Assembly (NCBI GenBank): GCA_012295275.1
Contig: CM022677.1
Coordinates: forward strand, 9,737,304-9,801,303
Source: Chrysomallon squamiferum
Lineage: Eukaryota > Mollusca > Gastropoda > Neomphalida > Peltospiridae
Direction of reading: 5' to 3'
DNA: 64,000 bases
The position numbers and the translations under genes were made by a program. How positions within the stretch are numbered: position 1 is the first letter of the stretch; every line of letters begins with the position of its first letter. Shown one piece after another: positions 47,306 through 59,495 of this stretch. The notes beneath the pieces were generated by a model. It made no database searches. It was not told the DNA's origin and worked only from the letters and a program-made list of their open reading frames with translations.

Positions 47306-47855
47306 GAGATAATCAGTTATTAATGCATGGTATTAATGCATGGTTCAGTTAGTTCAGTTCTTGAGCCAGTGTTATATGTAAATGTGTATACAATGTCATA
47401 AGTAAAAAGCAATATGTTGATAAAAAAATTATAGATAAAGGAAATACTTATAACTTTATATACAGTTTATTGTAATTAATATATTTTGTTATGATTATTA
47501 TGATTGTACATGATTACTACCTAATTTTAATATTTATTTCAAAGTTTGTTGTTTTCCAGATCAGTTTAATTAGATGTGTTAGTAGTTAAGTGGTTTGATC
47601 TATGCATTTCTAAAAATCACCTTTCCAAATGCTTGGAGAACAAATTCAGTGACAAAAATAACTAAACACACACGTAAAGACAGATATATATTATAACTGT
47701 TTATTACAGCTATTTGCTATAACATCTCAAATTCTTACATTAATAATTAATGAAGAAAACTATGTAAGTTATTTGGAAAAGTGAATGTAATTCCAGTAAA
47801 TCAATAAAATACAATCTTTACATATTTATAAAAACAGTAGAAGATAATTACAATA
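46116..47855. other. AT-rich spacer with internal short duplications
   Basis: Two related segments at about 46790-46900 and 46940-47040 share tgttttgaaaag and ccctattactttctcattttt-like parts. A (TA)n tract lies at 47258-47303. No gene was recognised. Confidence 0.55.
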
Positions 47856-47859
47856 ATAG

Positions 47860-48240
47860 GGAGCAGCCTCTGTAGACAATAATAGTAGATGATAATTACA
47901 ATAATAGTGAACAGCCTGTAGACTAATTATAATAAGTAATAAATGATAATTACAATAATAGTGAGCAGATTGTAAACAATAACTATAACAATAGAAGATG
48001 ATATTAATAGTGAACAGGTTATAGACAATAATTATAATAATAGTAGATGATAATTACAATAATAGTGAAGATGATAAAATTACAGTAATAGTGAACAGGC
48101 TAGACAATAATTATAATAACTAGATTATATTTACAATAATAGTGAACTGATTATAGACAATAATAAAAATAACTATATTAATAGTAGATTATAATTACAT
48201 TAATAGTGAGTAGGTTTGTAGATGATAATTATAATAATAA
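47860..48240. repeat. Degenerate gatgataattacaataatag repeat cluster
   Basis: Ten or so imperfect units of about 40-55 bp built on tagatgataattacaataa and agtgaacag. It ends directly at the head of a SINE, as does the cluster at 45440. Confidence 0.75.
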
Positions 48241-48420
48241 TGAGACTGGCTGAGTGGTTAGAGTATTTAACTGATATGGAAGCTCACTGGATCAATTCTT
48301 TTCATTTTTCTCTGACAAAATTTCCTGTTCTAACCACATCTAAACTGTGATTTGTTAAAACAAACACAAAAATAGGAAAACAACAATTGCATTTTACTAG
48401 TGATTATAAATTATTTTTAA
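48236..48420 (+). mobile_element. tRNA-derived SINE, copy 2 (fullest copy)
   Basis: A-box-like ggctgagtggttagagta, B-box-like ctggatcaattc, then a body with tcctgttctaaccacatc and an A-rich tail. Matches 45600-45690 at the head and 30070-30180 in the body. Confidence 0.6.
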
Positions 48421-48429
48421 CAAACCATC

Positions 48430-48900
48430 AAATTTTTTTTTTTTTGTTTGTTAATTATTTACAAGATAATAGAAATCATTTTGGTAAATATTGTATATAT
48501 TGTAAATAAGAAAAAAAACAAAGAAAAAACTATAAATAGATAAATTAAAAAATATATATGAAAGTAAATAAATAAATAACTAAATAAAATTTTGTAACAT
48601 ATGCATCACAAATATACCATGAGCCAATGTATGTTTATGTATTTGTGTATGTGTGTATTCTTTTTTGCATGTATGTATGCAGACGTGTTTACATGTGTGT
48701 ATGTATGTGTATGTACACGTACTTACAAATAATGAATGAATATGTTTAGTAATGGCATTTTATTCAGTTTCATGTTTGTGATGTTTGAATAAAAAAATTA
48801 AAAAAACAATTATAAATAAATAAATAATGCGGAATTTATAGGCAATGTTTTGATGTTCTGGTACAACGACATCAATACTTTCGAGAACAGTGAGTTTATA
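48430..48900. other. Dispersed A-rich repeat and ATGT-type microsatellite
   Basis: Related to 35260-35490; includes gtaacatatgcatcacaaat and atgtatgtgtatg runs. No gene. Confidence 0.5.
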
Positions 48901-48960
48901 AACAGTTAATCATTTTAAAGAGTGTAAATTTTATATTCTGTTGTACAACAACTGAAGGAA

Positions 48961-49542
48961 TCAGACTGAGAGATAAATCTGTGAGAATATTGCACAACTC
49001 TCTGTTCTTTCTGAGAAGCTCGTAGTAGTGTTTTGGCGGCTTTGAAGTGCGTATAGCTCAGCTCGCAAATCTTCATTGCTTCGCCAGAACAAATCAAATT
49101 CTTTAAATGGATTGAACTTCGGATGGTTGATGCATTCGGCAATATTCAGATGGTATTCACCTACACTGCATTCTCAGAGTGTTTCTCCACCTCGCTAGTG
49201 TATGCGTCTGATACATGATTCAACTCCATCACGGTTTCCTCTAAATCTTCTACAATAATATCTTTGGCCACTGCAAATTATAAACAATTAGATAAAGTTT
49301 TATATTAATATGATATTGTTTCCATGTTATTTTTGGTTTTAGATTAATATTTTATTATTTGTTTGTTCAGTTATATAATGTAAGACATATATTATCATTT
49401 GGACATTGTAGAAACGGGTGGTATTTGTAATTAGTCACGTGACATACTTGACTACTACTGATACTTATCAATTACCATCTCTTTAAATTCGTAATTACAG
49501 TTAATACAAACCTCTTAGAACCTCTTGTTTAGCCTCAATCAT
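48961..49542 (-). pseudogene. Unrecognised coding-like cassette: exon A 49512-49542, exon B 48961-49270
   Basis: Exon A reads MIEAKQEVLR with a GT donor (G|gtttgt); exon B follows a good acceptor (tttgcag) and continues in frame VAKDIIVEDLEETVMELNHV and on to SENAV, where a TAG occurs. One base shift gives a second open stretch, EYHLNIAECINHPKFNPFKE then DLFWRSNEDLRAELYALQSR, ending TGA at 48961. The charged, Leu/Glu-rich sequence suggests coiled coil. Either one indel has broken a small gene or a short intron is missed at the join. Two more copies (30186-30506, 45843-46115) show the cassette is duplicated locally. No family was recognised. Confidence 0.45.
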
Positions 49543-49549
49543 TTTTAAA

Positions 49550-50090
49550 ATTTTACTTTGTTTGCGGCGCTTCAGACACGGACAACACCATGATAGCCAC
49601 TTCATTTTTTCTCTTTTTTTTATTTGCTTTATAAACACAACTGCAGCTGATTGTTGTAGCTAACTGTCTAGTCGCTATTTGCCTTGTTTGTAATGATAAT
49701 AATATTGGATGATATCTCCGAAAACGATTATTCCAAATTTTACTTTTTATGATGAAGTTCATTGACATCTGCTATATTCGTGGTTATCTTAAAATTGGAC
49801 ATGTGTGCACATCCGGCTAACCTAATTTTATTTCTGATACTGGTAAGTTTGACGTCATTAGTCTCATCCAATCTGCCAGGAGAAATGAGTACACAGAACA
49901 TTTTATGCTACTGAAACGACTTTGGATTATACATTCAGTAAATAATGCATACATTCCTTTATTAAAAATAATTATAAAATAAATCTTGTTGATATAAATG
50001 TTATTCAAAGTTACTTTTATTTTATTTTTAATGTTCTTTCTGGGTTCGTTTTAATTGATTCCATTTTTTAACTTATTTATTTATTTATTA

Positions 50091-50145
<55 letters not shown>

Positions 50146-50345
50146 TCATGTGATGATCTGAATGTATTATATTATATTGATGTTTTTAAACTTTATTTAT
50201 TTTATGACATTATTTTGGTATCAGTCTGAGCGACTTTTAATTAAATTAATTATCCTACTGACATTTTATTTTTAGAATGTTTATATTGGATGGATGGAAG
50301 GAAGAAGGAAGTATAATATATGTATGAATGCATGTGTGTATTTAA
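49550..50345. other. Intergenic DNA between the cassette and the antistasin-type gene
   Basis: AT-rich; contains gtttgacgtcattagtctca at 49848, related to 35500-35530, and a (TTA)n tract at 50097-50145. Confidence 0.5.
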
Positions 50346-50480
50346 AAATTAATATTTTGTTGTGTAAAATGCGCTTTGCGAATGCACTGACACGTATGGA
50401 CGAAACCCCGTGAGATGCAGCTGACGAGACTCGAACGTAGCACCTCAGAATCGATTTACACACCCAGACTCACAATTTGT
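50345..50480 (-). mobile_element. Partial tRNA-derived SINE candidate
   Basis: Minus strand reads gaggtgctacgttcgagtct followed by cgtcagctgcatctcacgg. Gttcgagtc is a good Pol III B box. The A box is not clear, so this may be only a fragment. Confidence 0.4.
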
Positions 50481-50519
50481 AAAATTTATAAAAACAACGA
50501 ATAGAACTTGCAAATATTT

Positions 50520-50531
50520 TTTATTTTTATT
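50520..50531 (-). terminator. Two AATAAA poly(A) signals of the antistasin-type gene
   Basis: Hexamers at 50526-50531 and 50520-50525 on the minus strand, about 30-40 bp after the stop at 50560-50562. Confidence 0.6.
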
Positions 50532-50559
50532 TGTTTACTACTTCTGATTAAGGATATGC

Positions 50560-50672
50560 TTAGATTAAAATGTTTGGCAAATTATTGCTATTACAGCGGC
50601 AAACTGGGCAGCCATTTTTGCCTGTTGCAAATCCGTTCTTACAGTATAGATCACACAACACAAGAGGGCAGT
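50560..50672 (-). CDS. Exon 3 of the small antistasin-type gene (antistasin half-domain and stop)
   Basis: 113 bp after acceptor tttctcag. Reads DCPLVLCDLYCKNGFATG then KNGCPVCRC, ending NNLPNILI and TAA. The boundary ACTGCCC is the same as at the first module exon of the plus-strand gene (59161). Confidence 0.88.
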
Positions 50673-50878
50673 CTGAGAAATAAGCAAATAAATTAATTCA
50701 TTAGGTTAATTAATTATACAATTAATAAATGAAATAAAATAAAATGATAAACTAGGTTTTTTTTTTTTTTCTTGTTTTAGTTCTTTGTTACTACTACTAC
50801 GTTTCTGTTATTATTATTACAACTGCTACTACTACTACCACTACTATTATTTATATTTTTATTGTTTCTGTTATTATT

Positions 50879-50941
<63 letters not shown>

Positions 50942-51256
50942 ATTATTATTATTATTGCTACTACGTCTACCAATAATATTTATATTTTTGATTTTGTTCT
51001 GTTATTATTACTGCTGCTACTAGGTCCACTACTACTATTTATGTTATTATTGTTTCTATTGTTACTATTGAATTATTATTATTGTTATTATCATCATCAT
51101 CATAATCATTATTATTATTGCTGTTGTTGTTGTTGTTGATGTTGTTATTGTTACTATGTATAATTATTAACATAATTGTTATTTTCTTCTTCATATTGTT
51201 ATTATTGTTGTTGTTACTGCTATTATTATCATTTTTATTGCTGAAGATGGTGAAAC

Positions 51257-51312
<56 letters not shown>

Positions 51313-52639
51313 CTGGTAATACTTTGTTTGGGATGGGAATACGGCCTGCTCACCAATATGTAGATTCGGCTGACATGTATGACCACACCCATTAGATCTG
51401 CAGCTCTGACCCGCGGGGCATGATCCTGGTGTACACATTTCTGCACAAATTCCAAATGACATTTCGCGCGGCCACGCGCTGACAACTAAAAATAGAACAG
51501 CAACATTGTAATGTTTTCATTGTAATGTATTAAGAACGTTTTATACCGTTCACCCATACCCCTACTATTGTGGTTCAGTTTATACAATATAATAATAATA
51601 TTAATAACTATTAATCTTACTACTACTGTTACTATTATTACTGTTACTACTACTACTAATTACTAACTACTACTACTACTGTTACTCTTACTATTACTAC
51701 TACTGTTACTTCTACTAGTTACTACAATTACTATTAATTTTGCTACTGCTCTTGTTATTATTACTGATATTGATATTACTGTTACAACTAGTACTACTAC
51801 CACTACCACTATTACTATTGCTTTTAAGACTGCTACTACTGCTAGTACTAGTTACTACTATCATTATTATTACTACTACTAGTTCTATTATCGATTACTA
51901 TAACTTATTATTACTATTACTTCTCTTGTATTACTGCTATTAAAATTATTTTACTACTGCCTCTTTCTATTATTAGAATGGCTGCTATTAATACTACTAA
52001 TACTAGTATTATTATTGCTGCTACTACTACTACTACAGATATTACCATTATTACCACCTCCGCCATCATCATTACCGCTATACGACTACTATTATAGGTA
52101 CTTAGTAATAATTGCAGCTACAGTTCTTAATCTAGCTGTTAGCATATGTTCATTATATCAGGTTGTAACGAAAGTTCTGTCCGTCTTCTAAGTTAAACCT
52201 AATTAATTTATGAATGTGACATTAAAGAGCACAATGACATTGGAAAGAGGTCACAGAGAAGAAAGCTGACTATTTTAATGATTAAATAAATCGTCTTTTT
52301 GAATTGTTTTATTAAGTCTTAATAGTTCATTTTAAAAATCCGGATTAAAAATTAATAAATTAAAGGTTATGTTTTCGCTATATTATTATCTAATGTTATC
52401 ATTTGAGTTGGTTTTAAATAATGCATTCTGAAATTAAATGTAATTTGTTTTTTTTAGTGTCAATATTTTTATTTTTTATTTTTTTCTGCTTATTATTATT
52501 ATTTTATTTTTATTACTTTGTTTAAAATTGAAATAATTAAAAAGACCACTAATCTATAAAATTAATAATTAAATAATTTAAATAATAACTTGCCTGTGAA
52601 ACAGAAAATTATAATCAGGACTTTCATAGCGGGTGCCAT
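50560..52639 (-). CDS. Small secreted WAP-like plus antistasin-like protein, 3 exons, complete
   Basis: Exons 52594-52639, 51354-51485 and 50560-50672 join with phase 1 at both introns to 291 bp (96 residues plus stop). Residues 1-19 (MAPAMKVLIIIFCFTVVSA) form a textbook signal peptide. Exon 2 encodes a six-Cys WAP-like module, CAEMCTPGSCPAGQSC then SNGCGHTC, which lacks one Cys pair of a full WAP four-disulfide core. Exon 3 encodes CPLVLCDLYCKNGF then GCPVCRC, the six-Cys C-terminal half of an antistasin domain. Both folds are common in secreted protease inhibitors of leeches and molluscs. The residue at the usual antistasin P1 place is Asp, so trypsin-like inhibition is doubtful. The first intron seems to use a GC donor. 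Confidence 0.85.
50785..52130. repeat. Trinucleotide microsatellite field
   Basis: Long runs of (TTG)n, (TTA)n and (TAC/CTA)n at 50785-51230 and 51560-52080, plus (TG)n at 51266-51309. Only exon 2 of the small antistasin-type gene lies inside. Poly-Cys, poly-Leu and poly-Tyr ORFs here are artefacts. Confidence 0.9.
51354..51485 (-). CDS. Exon 2 of the small antistasin-type gene (WAP-like module)
   Basis: 132 bp after acceptor ctatttttag. Encodes VSAWPREMSFGICAEM followed by the CPAGQSC and SNGCGHTC motifs. Donor gtgagc. A (CA)n tract starts about 45 bp into the next intron. Confidence 0.85.
52594..52639 (-). CDS. Exon 1 of the small antistasin-type gene (signal peptide)
   Basis: Encodes MAPAMKVLIIIFCFT plus one base. 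The intron boundary reads AG|GCAAGT, the consensus of GC-AG introns. A GT at CAA|GTTATT is the alternative; the GC donor paired with the acceptor ttttag gives the ideal VVSA cleavage site. Confidence 0.75.
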
Positions 52640-52867
52640 CTCGTAGAGTGATATCAAAATATTAATAAATTCTAGTTCTGCGACGTGATTAAATCTAGAG
52701 TCAGTGAAGCGCATAGTACTAGACCTTATCATGTCATTTGTACACGAATCTGCTTAATATTTAACGAATGATATTTAATTATTTATTTATTTATTTATTA
52801 TAACTATTGTTAAATTGTCCCTTTAGAACTGGAGTTATGATGTCATCGTGTATATATCGGACTGACG

Positions 52868-52914
<47 letters not shown>

Positions 52915-53204
52915 GAAACCTTTAAAGAGAGAAACAAACAGAACATAATTTTATCTCAGTAAAATGTATCTGGATTGATTTTATATCAACAAAGATGCAC
53001 TTTAAATATACTTTTGTTAACAGACCTGATACAGTCTAGTTGTTGCTACAGATTAGGGATTGGCTGTGTGGGAAGTAACAGAATTTTACTACATTCAGAA
53101 ATACATATTTAGTTAAACACTGAGTGTATGTAAAAAGTGAAAGTGTCATACATTGATATTAATTAGTCTGTCGTAAAACAGACAGAAACATTTAGATAGA
53201 GACA

Positions 53205-53470
53205 AACACACACACACAAGTACTCACATACATACATACACCCATACATACATACATACATACATACATACATACATACACACATACACACATACATATA
53301 CCCACACATACACCCACACATACATACATACATACACCCACACATACATACATACATACATACATACATACATACACACACACATACATACATACATACA
53401 CACACACATACACCCACACATACACACATACACCCACATATACATACATACATGCATGCACACATACATA
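53205..53470. repeat. (CATA)n microsatellite
   Basis: Near-pure catacata with CACC and CACA interruptions over about 265 bp. Confidence 0.95.
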
Positions 53471-53525
53471 TTACGCACCAAACACGTTTACATACATTTA
53501 GTTTGAATTATTTTTAATGTAAAAA

Positions 53526-53577
<52 letters not shown>

Positions 53578-54654
53578 GATAGCTATATAAATGGATAGTT
53601 AGATTAGGTAGATAGATTTATATAGAAAGACAGATAGATTTTTACATTAAAAATAATTCAAACTGAATGTATATAAACGTGTTTGGTTTATAACTGTAAC
53701 AATGAACGATCGTATAAAACATAACCTTGACTTAAGAAAACTCTGACCCGGAAAAACGACAGAAATGAAAATAAATGTCCTATAAAAATAATCTTTGTAA
53801 AGTAAAGTCTGTTTCTTAGATAACGAATATACACCAAGGTTTTCTCCAAACACTGACGTTGTGAAATATATTTCCTGTCAGTTCATCCAAACAGCGTCAG
53901 CACGTCACTGCGACAGTTCAACACCTGCAGCAAGTTGAGTTTGCTCGTCAAAGACGTGTGCACGTACGTACGCCATATGCTGTCTTCAGCAAGGCAGTAC
54001 GTGGTGAGGGCGACGACATCGATGATGTAATCATAAAAATAATTCGTCTCAACTACTACTACATCTACTGCTGCAACTATTTGAATTACTACTATGCCAC
54101 TATATTGCTACTACTCATCCTCCTTAGATATTTATTTATTTATTTTATTTTTATTTTTATTTTTTATTTTTGTTGTTGTTGTTTTAATTATTTCTTGTTA
54201 TTATTATTATTATTATTATTAGTATTATTTCTGGCTTTACTTATTTTATTTATTTAGTTACTTTATTATATTTTATTTTACTTTATTAATTTATTATGAG
54301 TGAAGTGGGGTTTACTTTTAATGGGGTCCATTTAAGTCCATTTATCTCTATTACTATAACTTCTGCTGTCATTACCATCCTCAGTATTTCTAGATCTACC
54401 TCAACTATAGTTCTCTAAAATACTAAATTACTTCTACTTGAACCTTGGCAGTAAAGAACATTTTAAAAAGTACTACATCAAGTACGTATATTAATATTTT
54501 TTCTTTCTTTTTAAATTTATGAATATCCTCATCAGACATGACTGGGTACGACGTATAAGATCGGTCATTCTGTTAACAACAAGTCAAGCGCTGTCTCTCA
54601 CGACTGACGTTAAACCTCTTTACAAAAATAAACACGACAGCGCATAAACGTCAG

Positions 54655-54662
54655 TATAAAAC
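54655..54662 (+). promoter_or_regulatory. TATA box of the multi-module antistasin-type gene
   Basis: tataaaac lies 57 bp before the ATG at 54712, giving a predicted TSS about 25-30 bp later and a short 5' UTR. Confidence 0.5.
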
Positions 54663-54711
54663 TGTTACTGTCCTTATGTCGCGTCATAAGGGATACACAC
54701 TTTGCACGGGC

Positions 54712-54766
54712 ATGGAGCCTGCACCGGTGATCGCATTACTTACGCTTCTTGTTGTGACGGTCAGAG
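54712..54766 (+). CDS. Multi-module gene exon 1 (signal peptide)
   Basis: 18 codons plus one base; hydrophobic core VIALLTLLVVTV. Donor gtatgc. The first intron (54767-57893) is AT- and microsatellite-rich. Confidence 0.8.
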
Positions 54767-56246
54767 GTATGCCAGTCTAGTGATTAATATTCATTAATAA
54801 TCAATATTTAAATCATCTATTTAAAACGCTATTTGATTTGTTATTACGATTATGGCTACTACTACTACTACTACTGCCACTGTTAAATGCTACTGTTACA
54901 CTATAATTGCTATCTGCCTGTCGAACTATACTACTACTATATTAATTATACTAATATGAGTAATATTATTCGGCAGCTCTATTCAAAAGTCTACAGTACT
55001 ACTTCTGCTAAGATTATCATATATAATATTTATAGTTAATTTTCTTCTGTTGCTATATTATTGTATATTATTTCTACTAATATTATAATACTATTGTATT
55101 ACGTCTAAAATATTATTATTGTATTACCTGTTCTATTGCTCTGCTGCAACAACTACTGCTACTATCACTGTCTTTCTATTATCATTACTACAAATACTTA
55201 AACGTACTGAGAAAACTTTTACCATGGCTTCTAGTCTAAATATGGTTATATTCTTAATAATAATAATGATAATTATTGTAATAATCCTTGCAATTAAAAT
55301 AACGATATAGTGTATATTATAGTAGTTGTTGGCGACGGTGCAGTTCACGCTGTAGTTGCAGAAGCAGTATTGATATGATGGTAGAAGTAGAAATAAAAGT
55401 AGTAGCAACAGTTGTTGTGGTAACAGTCGTAGGTGTACTGATAATGTTAGCAGACGCAATGGCGGTGATTGAAGTACTAGCATCATCATCAGTACCAGCG
55501 ATAATAGTAGCAACTGAAACACTAGAAGTTCTAGTAGTAGTTTTAGTAACAGTAGTTTTAATATTAGAAGAATATATATTTTTGAAGTATGTTACGTATA
55601 TTTTTAAATTCAGCTTCACTGCAGTAGAAATAAGGTAGTAGTAGTATTATGAGCAGTAACACTACTAGTGGTAGTAGAAATAGATTAACCAGTTGTAACA
55701 GAAGTAATTTATTTTTTATAGTTTTAATTAAGAGAATTGTTTTTTAAACAAATGCATAGAGCGAATGAGTTGTAATGTGTGTTTTTGTTATATTATTCTT
55801 ATTGGTGTTACTAACATAAAAAAAAAAAAACTTTTGTTTTCGTTTATTTATTTATTATGTTGCTGTTGTTATTATAATATATGTTATTTCTTATCTTATT
55901 CATTTTGTATGTCTGTTGTCTGTCTACTAATCTATCTGTCTGGTTACGTGTCTATCCTCCATCCATATATTATCTATCAGTCCGTCTGTGTGTGCGTATG
56001 TCTCTCGCTATCTGTATGTCTGTTTATTTAGCTCTCTAAATAACTATCTGTCTGTCTGCCTTGTTATATATCTGTCTGTCTGCCTTGTTATATATCTGTC
56101 AGTATAAATCTATCTATATGTCTGTGTGTCTGTCTGCTTTTCTACCTACCTTTGTCCAGATCATTACATATTATATTAAGACGGACGTGTGGAAAATATT
56201 GAAAAACAAAAACAAAAATACCAAAACACATAATACAAACACATAA

Positions 56247-56317
<71 letters not shown>

Positions 56318-56370
56318 CTACAACTACTAATAATAAAAACAACAACAGCAATAATAATCAAATTTTAGAA

Positions 56371-56403
<33 letters not shown>

Positions 56404-57156
56404 AAAAAAAATCCACCATATAAACATTCAAATGCAACCTACATAAAAATTATTTATAACTTATAATATTCAGAAATGACAGTTTTGTTAAAATGCTGCA
56501 GTTTACAAAGACAATAATAAATCTGTAGGTTTGATGGAGTATGAAAGAATTTTGACAGACGAAGTCAAACTATATAATAAACAGGTCTTGGAGAAACATA
56601 CAAATACAGCTAGAGTTTTACAAAGATATACATACGTACGGATTGGAATATTTATGTTCAACATACAAACAAAAGAAACACATTATTAAATTTATAATGT
56701 CCCCAAAAGAGATCTTTTAATTATTTATAATTTTTGAAATCTTTTACTTTTATTGGTAATCTTTCATTTATGCATCTATCAATTTATCTAACTCTGTTTA
56801 TATAAGTATTTCTTTCTGTCTAATTCCTTGCTTTCTACTCTCTACATCTTTCTATAAGTCTGTGTCTGTCTCACTTTGTATTTTTGTATGTAAGTTTGTA
56901 TAATGTATGTAGATAGGTATGTAGGTACATACATATACATATGTAGGTAGGCATGTATGTACATACGCACATATGTATATATGTATGAATATAAAATCTC
57001 TCTTATGTATTCTGTGTGTGTGCGGTCGCGCGCATACTTATGTGTGCATATGCATCTGTGTTTATATGTATATTGTGTCCATGTATGTGGTGTATGGTAG
57101 AAATATGTTTATAAATGAATGTATGTCTTTCTATCTGGCTTTCGAACTATATTCTA

Positions 57157-57192
<36 letters not shown>

Positions 57193-59449
57193 TAATCATA
57201 TTAAGCAGTTAACAAGCGTGTACAACAACGTCAGTTTAATATTTTGTTAATTCTGTTTTAAGTCTTCTAACGTGTGAAATGCTAACATAAAACATCTTTA
57301 TTGTTCTTCGTGTTTAACAATTTTCCTGCGGATTAAGTAATCACTGACAGAAACGGGAAACGCTAAATCCAAGAGTGTCAGGAAAATGGCGAAACCCTGG
57401 CAACCGAAACAGGACAAAGGAAGTATAAAAATATAACAGAAAAGGTCAAGTTGAGATACAGCGGTTACTATGAGATAAATAATATTGTCTGACAGATAGC
57501 AAAGTGATGTGGACGTCTGTGACAAGGACACCCCGTGTCCCAGCTCTAAACGGGAGTTGTAAATATTTGTAAGAAAAAGGAAAGATAAATCTATTTTGTG
57601 AGACGTTTCGTTCTGTCCGGAATGTCCGTTACCTTTCACGTTACCTTTCTGTCCTTCGAAATCTCGTTTTAAATATCCTAGTGGATTATGGGAAATAATA
57701 AAACTAGTCTATGAATTAGAATAAAAATACTTGGATTAATAACAACAACAACAACAACAACAATAATGTTTTGCCCTAATTGTCTCTCATTTATTTTCTG
57801 AATTATTTCTCAGTTTATATTTGTTTATATGTCTAATGTCTAATTTATCCCCACCGTCTCTCTCAGTGTTATTTTTCTTCTTTTTTTTTTCAGGGCAGGG
57901 CCAAGCACCATATGATCCCAATTCTCCACTCCCGCCTCCTCCTCCAGGAAAATCATGTAAGTTTTTACGTAACGTGGTGATGAATAAATTTACATATTTA
58001 ATCTTGTTACATTTTAATTTTGTTTTAATTTTATTCACTGTTTCCTGCTCTGACGTTGACGTTGACATTTCCAACCTTTCATCTTTTCAAAAGATATGCT
58101 GCAGGTGTTAAAAATTTATTTTTGAACGTCATTAATATTTATCACTTTTAAATATAATTTTCATACAGAGAAACGTAAATGTCCGACAATAAATGTCCAT
58201 TATATATAATTAACTTAAATCGACAGAAAAACGGACTATTTTTTTGACCGATTATTTATCATATAAATAAATCGAACTTTTATTTACTGCAGGTCGAGAC
58301 GTTTATTACGAAGTACAACTGTGTATTCTGAAAAAAATCAGTGTTTTGTTTCTTACTTCCTTCCATTTTTTGTTTTTCTTTCTTTATTTCTTTTCATCTA
58401 TGACGTAATAAAACAAAGCAAACTTCTGGAATGTCATACATTAATTGCATCATTTCTTGTTCATCTCGGCAGTAAAACTATCTGTTATAGTTCATCATGT
58501 CTGCTTGCCTGACAGCCGCCTGAAAATATTTAAAAATGAAACAATCCGTCATCTGTTAGAATAACAAAAACAATAAATGTCTGGCACAAAAATGTATTTT
58601 CAGCAAAAGTTATTGTCGCGTAAACGAACGTAAACTTGCAGTACTCTGATACGCTGTCGTCCATGACAGGTTGCAAGATTTATGCAGAAGGCGGAATAGA
58701 TTTTGTAACACCAGTCTGACACATTGCGTTCGTTTCATTACTTTGAGTAAAACAATTTGATTTATGTTGTAACTTTCAGGAAATTTTGAAGACAATTATT
58801 ATTTTAATCCTTTGAAATATAGTTTTAAAGTTTAGTCATGAAGACAGCTACAGTAAAGATAGATTGCATATTAACCCCAAATGAAAACAACTTAACCGCC
58901 ATAGCACTAATAATTACAATAATAAATGTCGAATCATTATTTTTTTTTCGCATGTTCTTTAACAAAATTAGAACTGATCTGTTTTGTCTTCACAAATAAT
59001 ATATTTGAAAATCAGTAACGTAAATGTTTAAATTAATATTTCAAACACTAACACTAATTATTATTATTATTATTGTTGTTGCTGTTATTGTTGTTGTTGT
59101 TGTTGTTATTGATGTTGTTGTTGTTATTGATGTTGTTGTTATTATTGTTGTTGTTACTAGACTGCCCTGCACCTCAATGTCCTATCAACTGTTTGGAGGC
59201 GACTCAGACAGTGTATGATGAAAACGGGTGTGAACGTTGTCAGTGTGTGGGACAATCCATACCACCACTACAGCCACCACCACCAGAACAACCACCACCG
59301 CCACTTGAAGGGTGGGGACAACGACTGCCAGCCCAATCGCAATCAGATCTGTTACCATACGAGCCACCCCCTCCAAACCTGGACCTGCCGCCACCGCCAC
59401 CAGGTAGATAAATTGAAAATGTATGCATGCAAGTGAAAATGTCTCTCTC

Positions 59450-59495
<46 letters not shown>

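Larger units (their letters stand above)
52640..54711. other. Divergent interval between the two antistasin-type genes
   Basis: Holds (TTA)n at 52867-52912, a 250-bp (CATA)n/(CACA)n tract at 53205-53470, (GT)n at 53530-53575 and (TTG/TTA)n near 54170-54220. Apart from the TATA box at 54655 no gene signals were recognised. Confidence 0.6.

Noticed and set aside
50785-51485. Poly-Cys, poly-Tyr, poly-Leu and poly-Asn ORFs
   Set aside because: Translations of (TTG)n, (TTA)n and (AAT)n tracts. The only real coding part is exon 2 at 51354-51485, in another frame from the longest ORF.
53163-53481. Cys/Val/Tyr-rich minus-strand ORFs (MCACMYVCIC type)
   Set aside because: Translation of a (CATA)n/(CACA)n microsatellite in all three frames; no gene signals.
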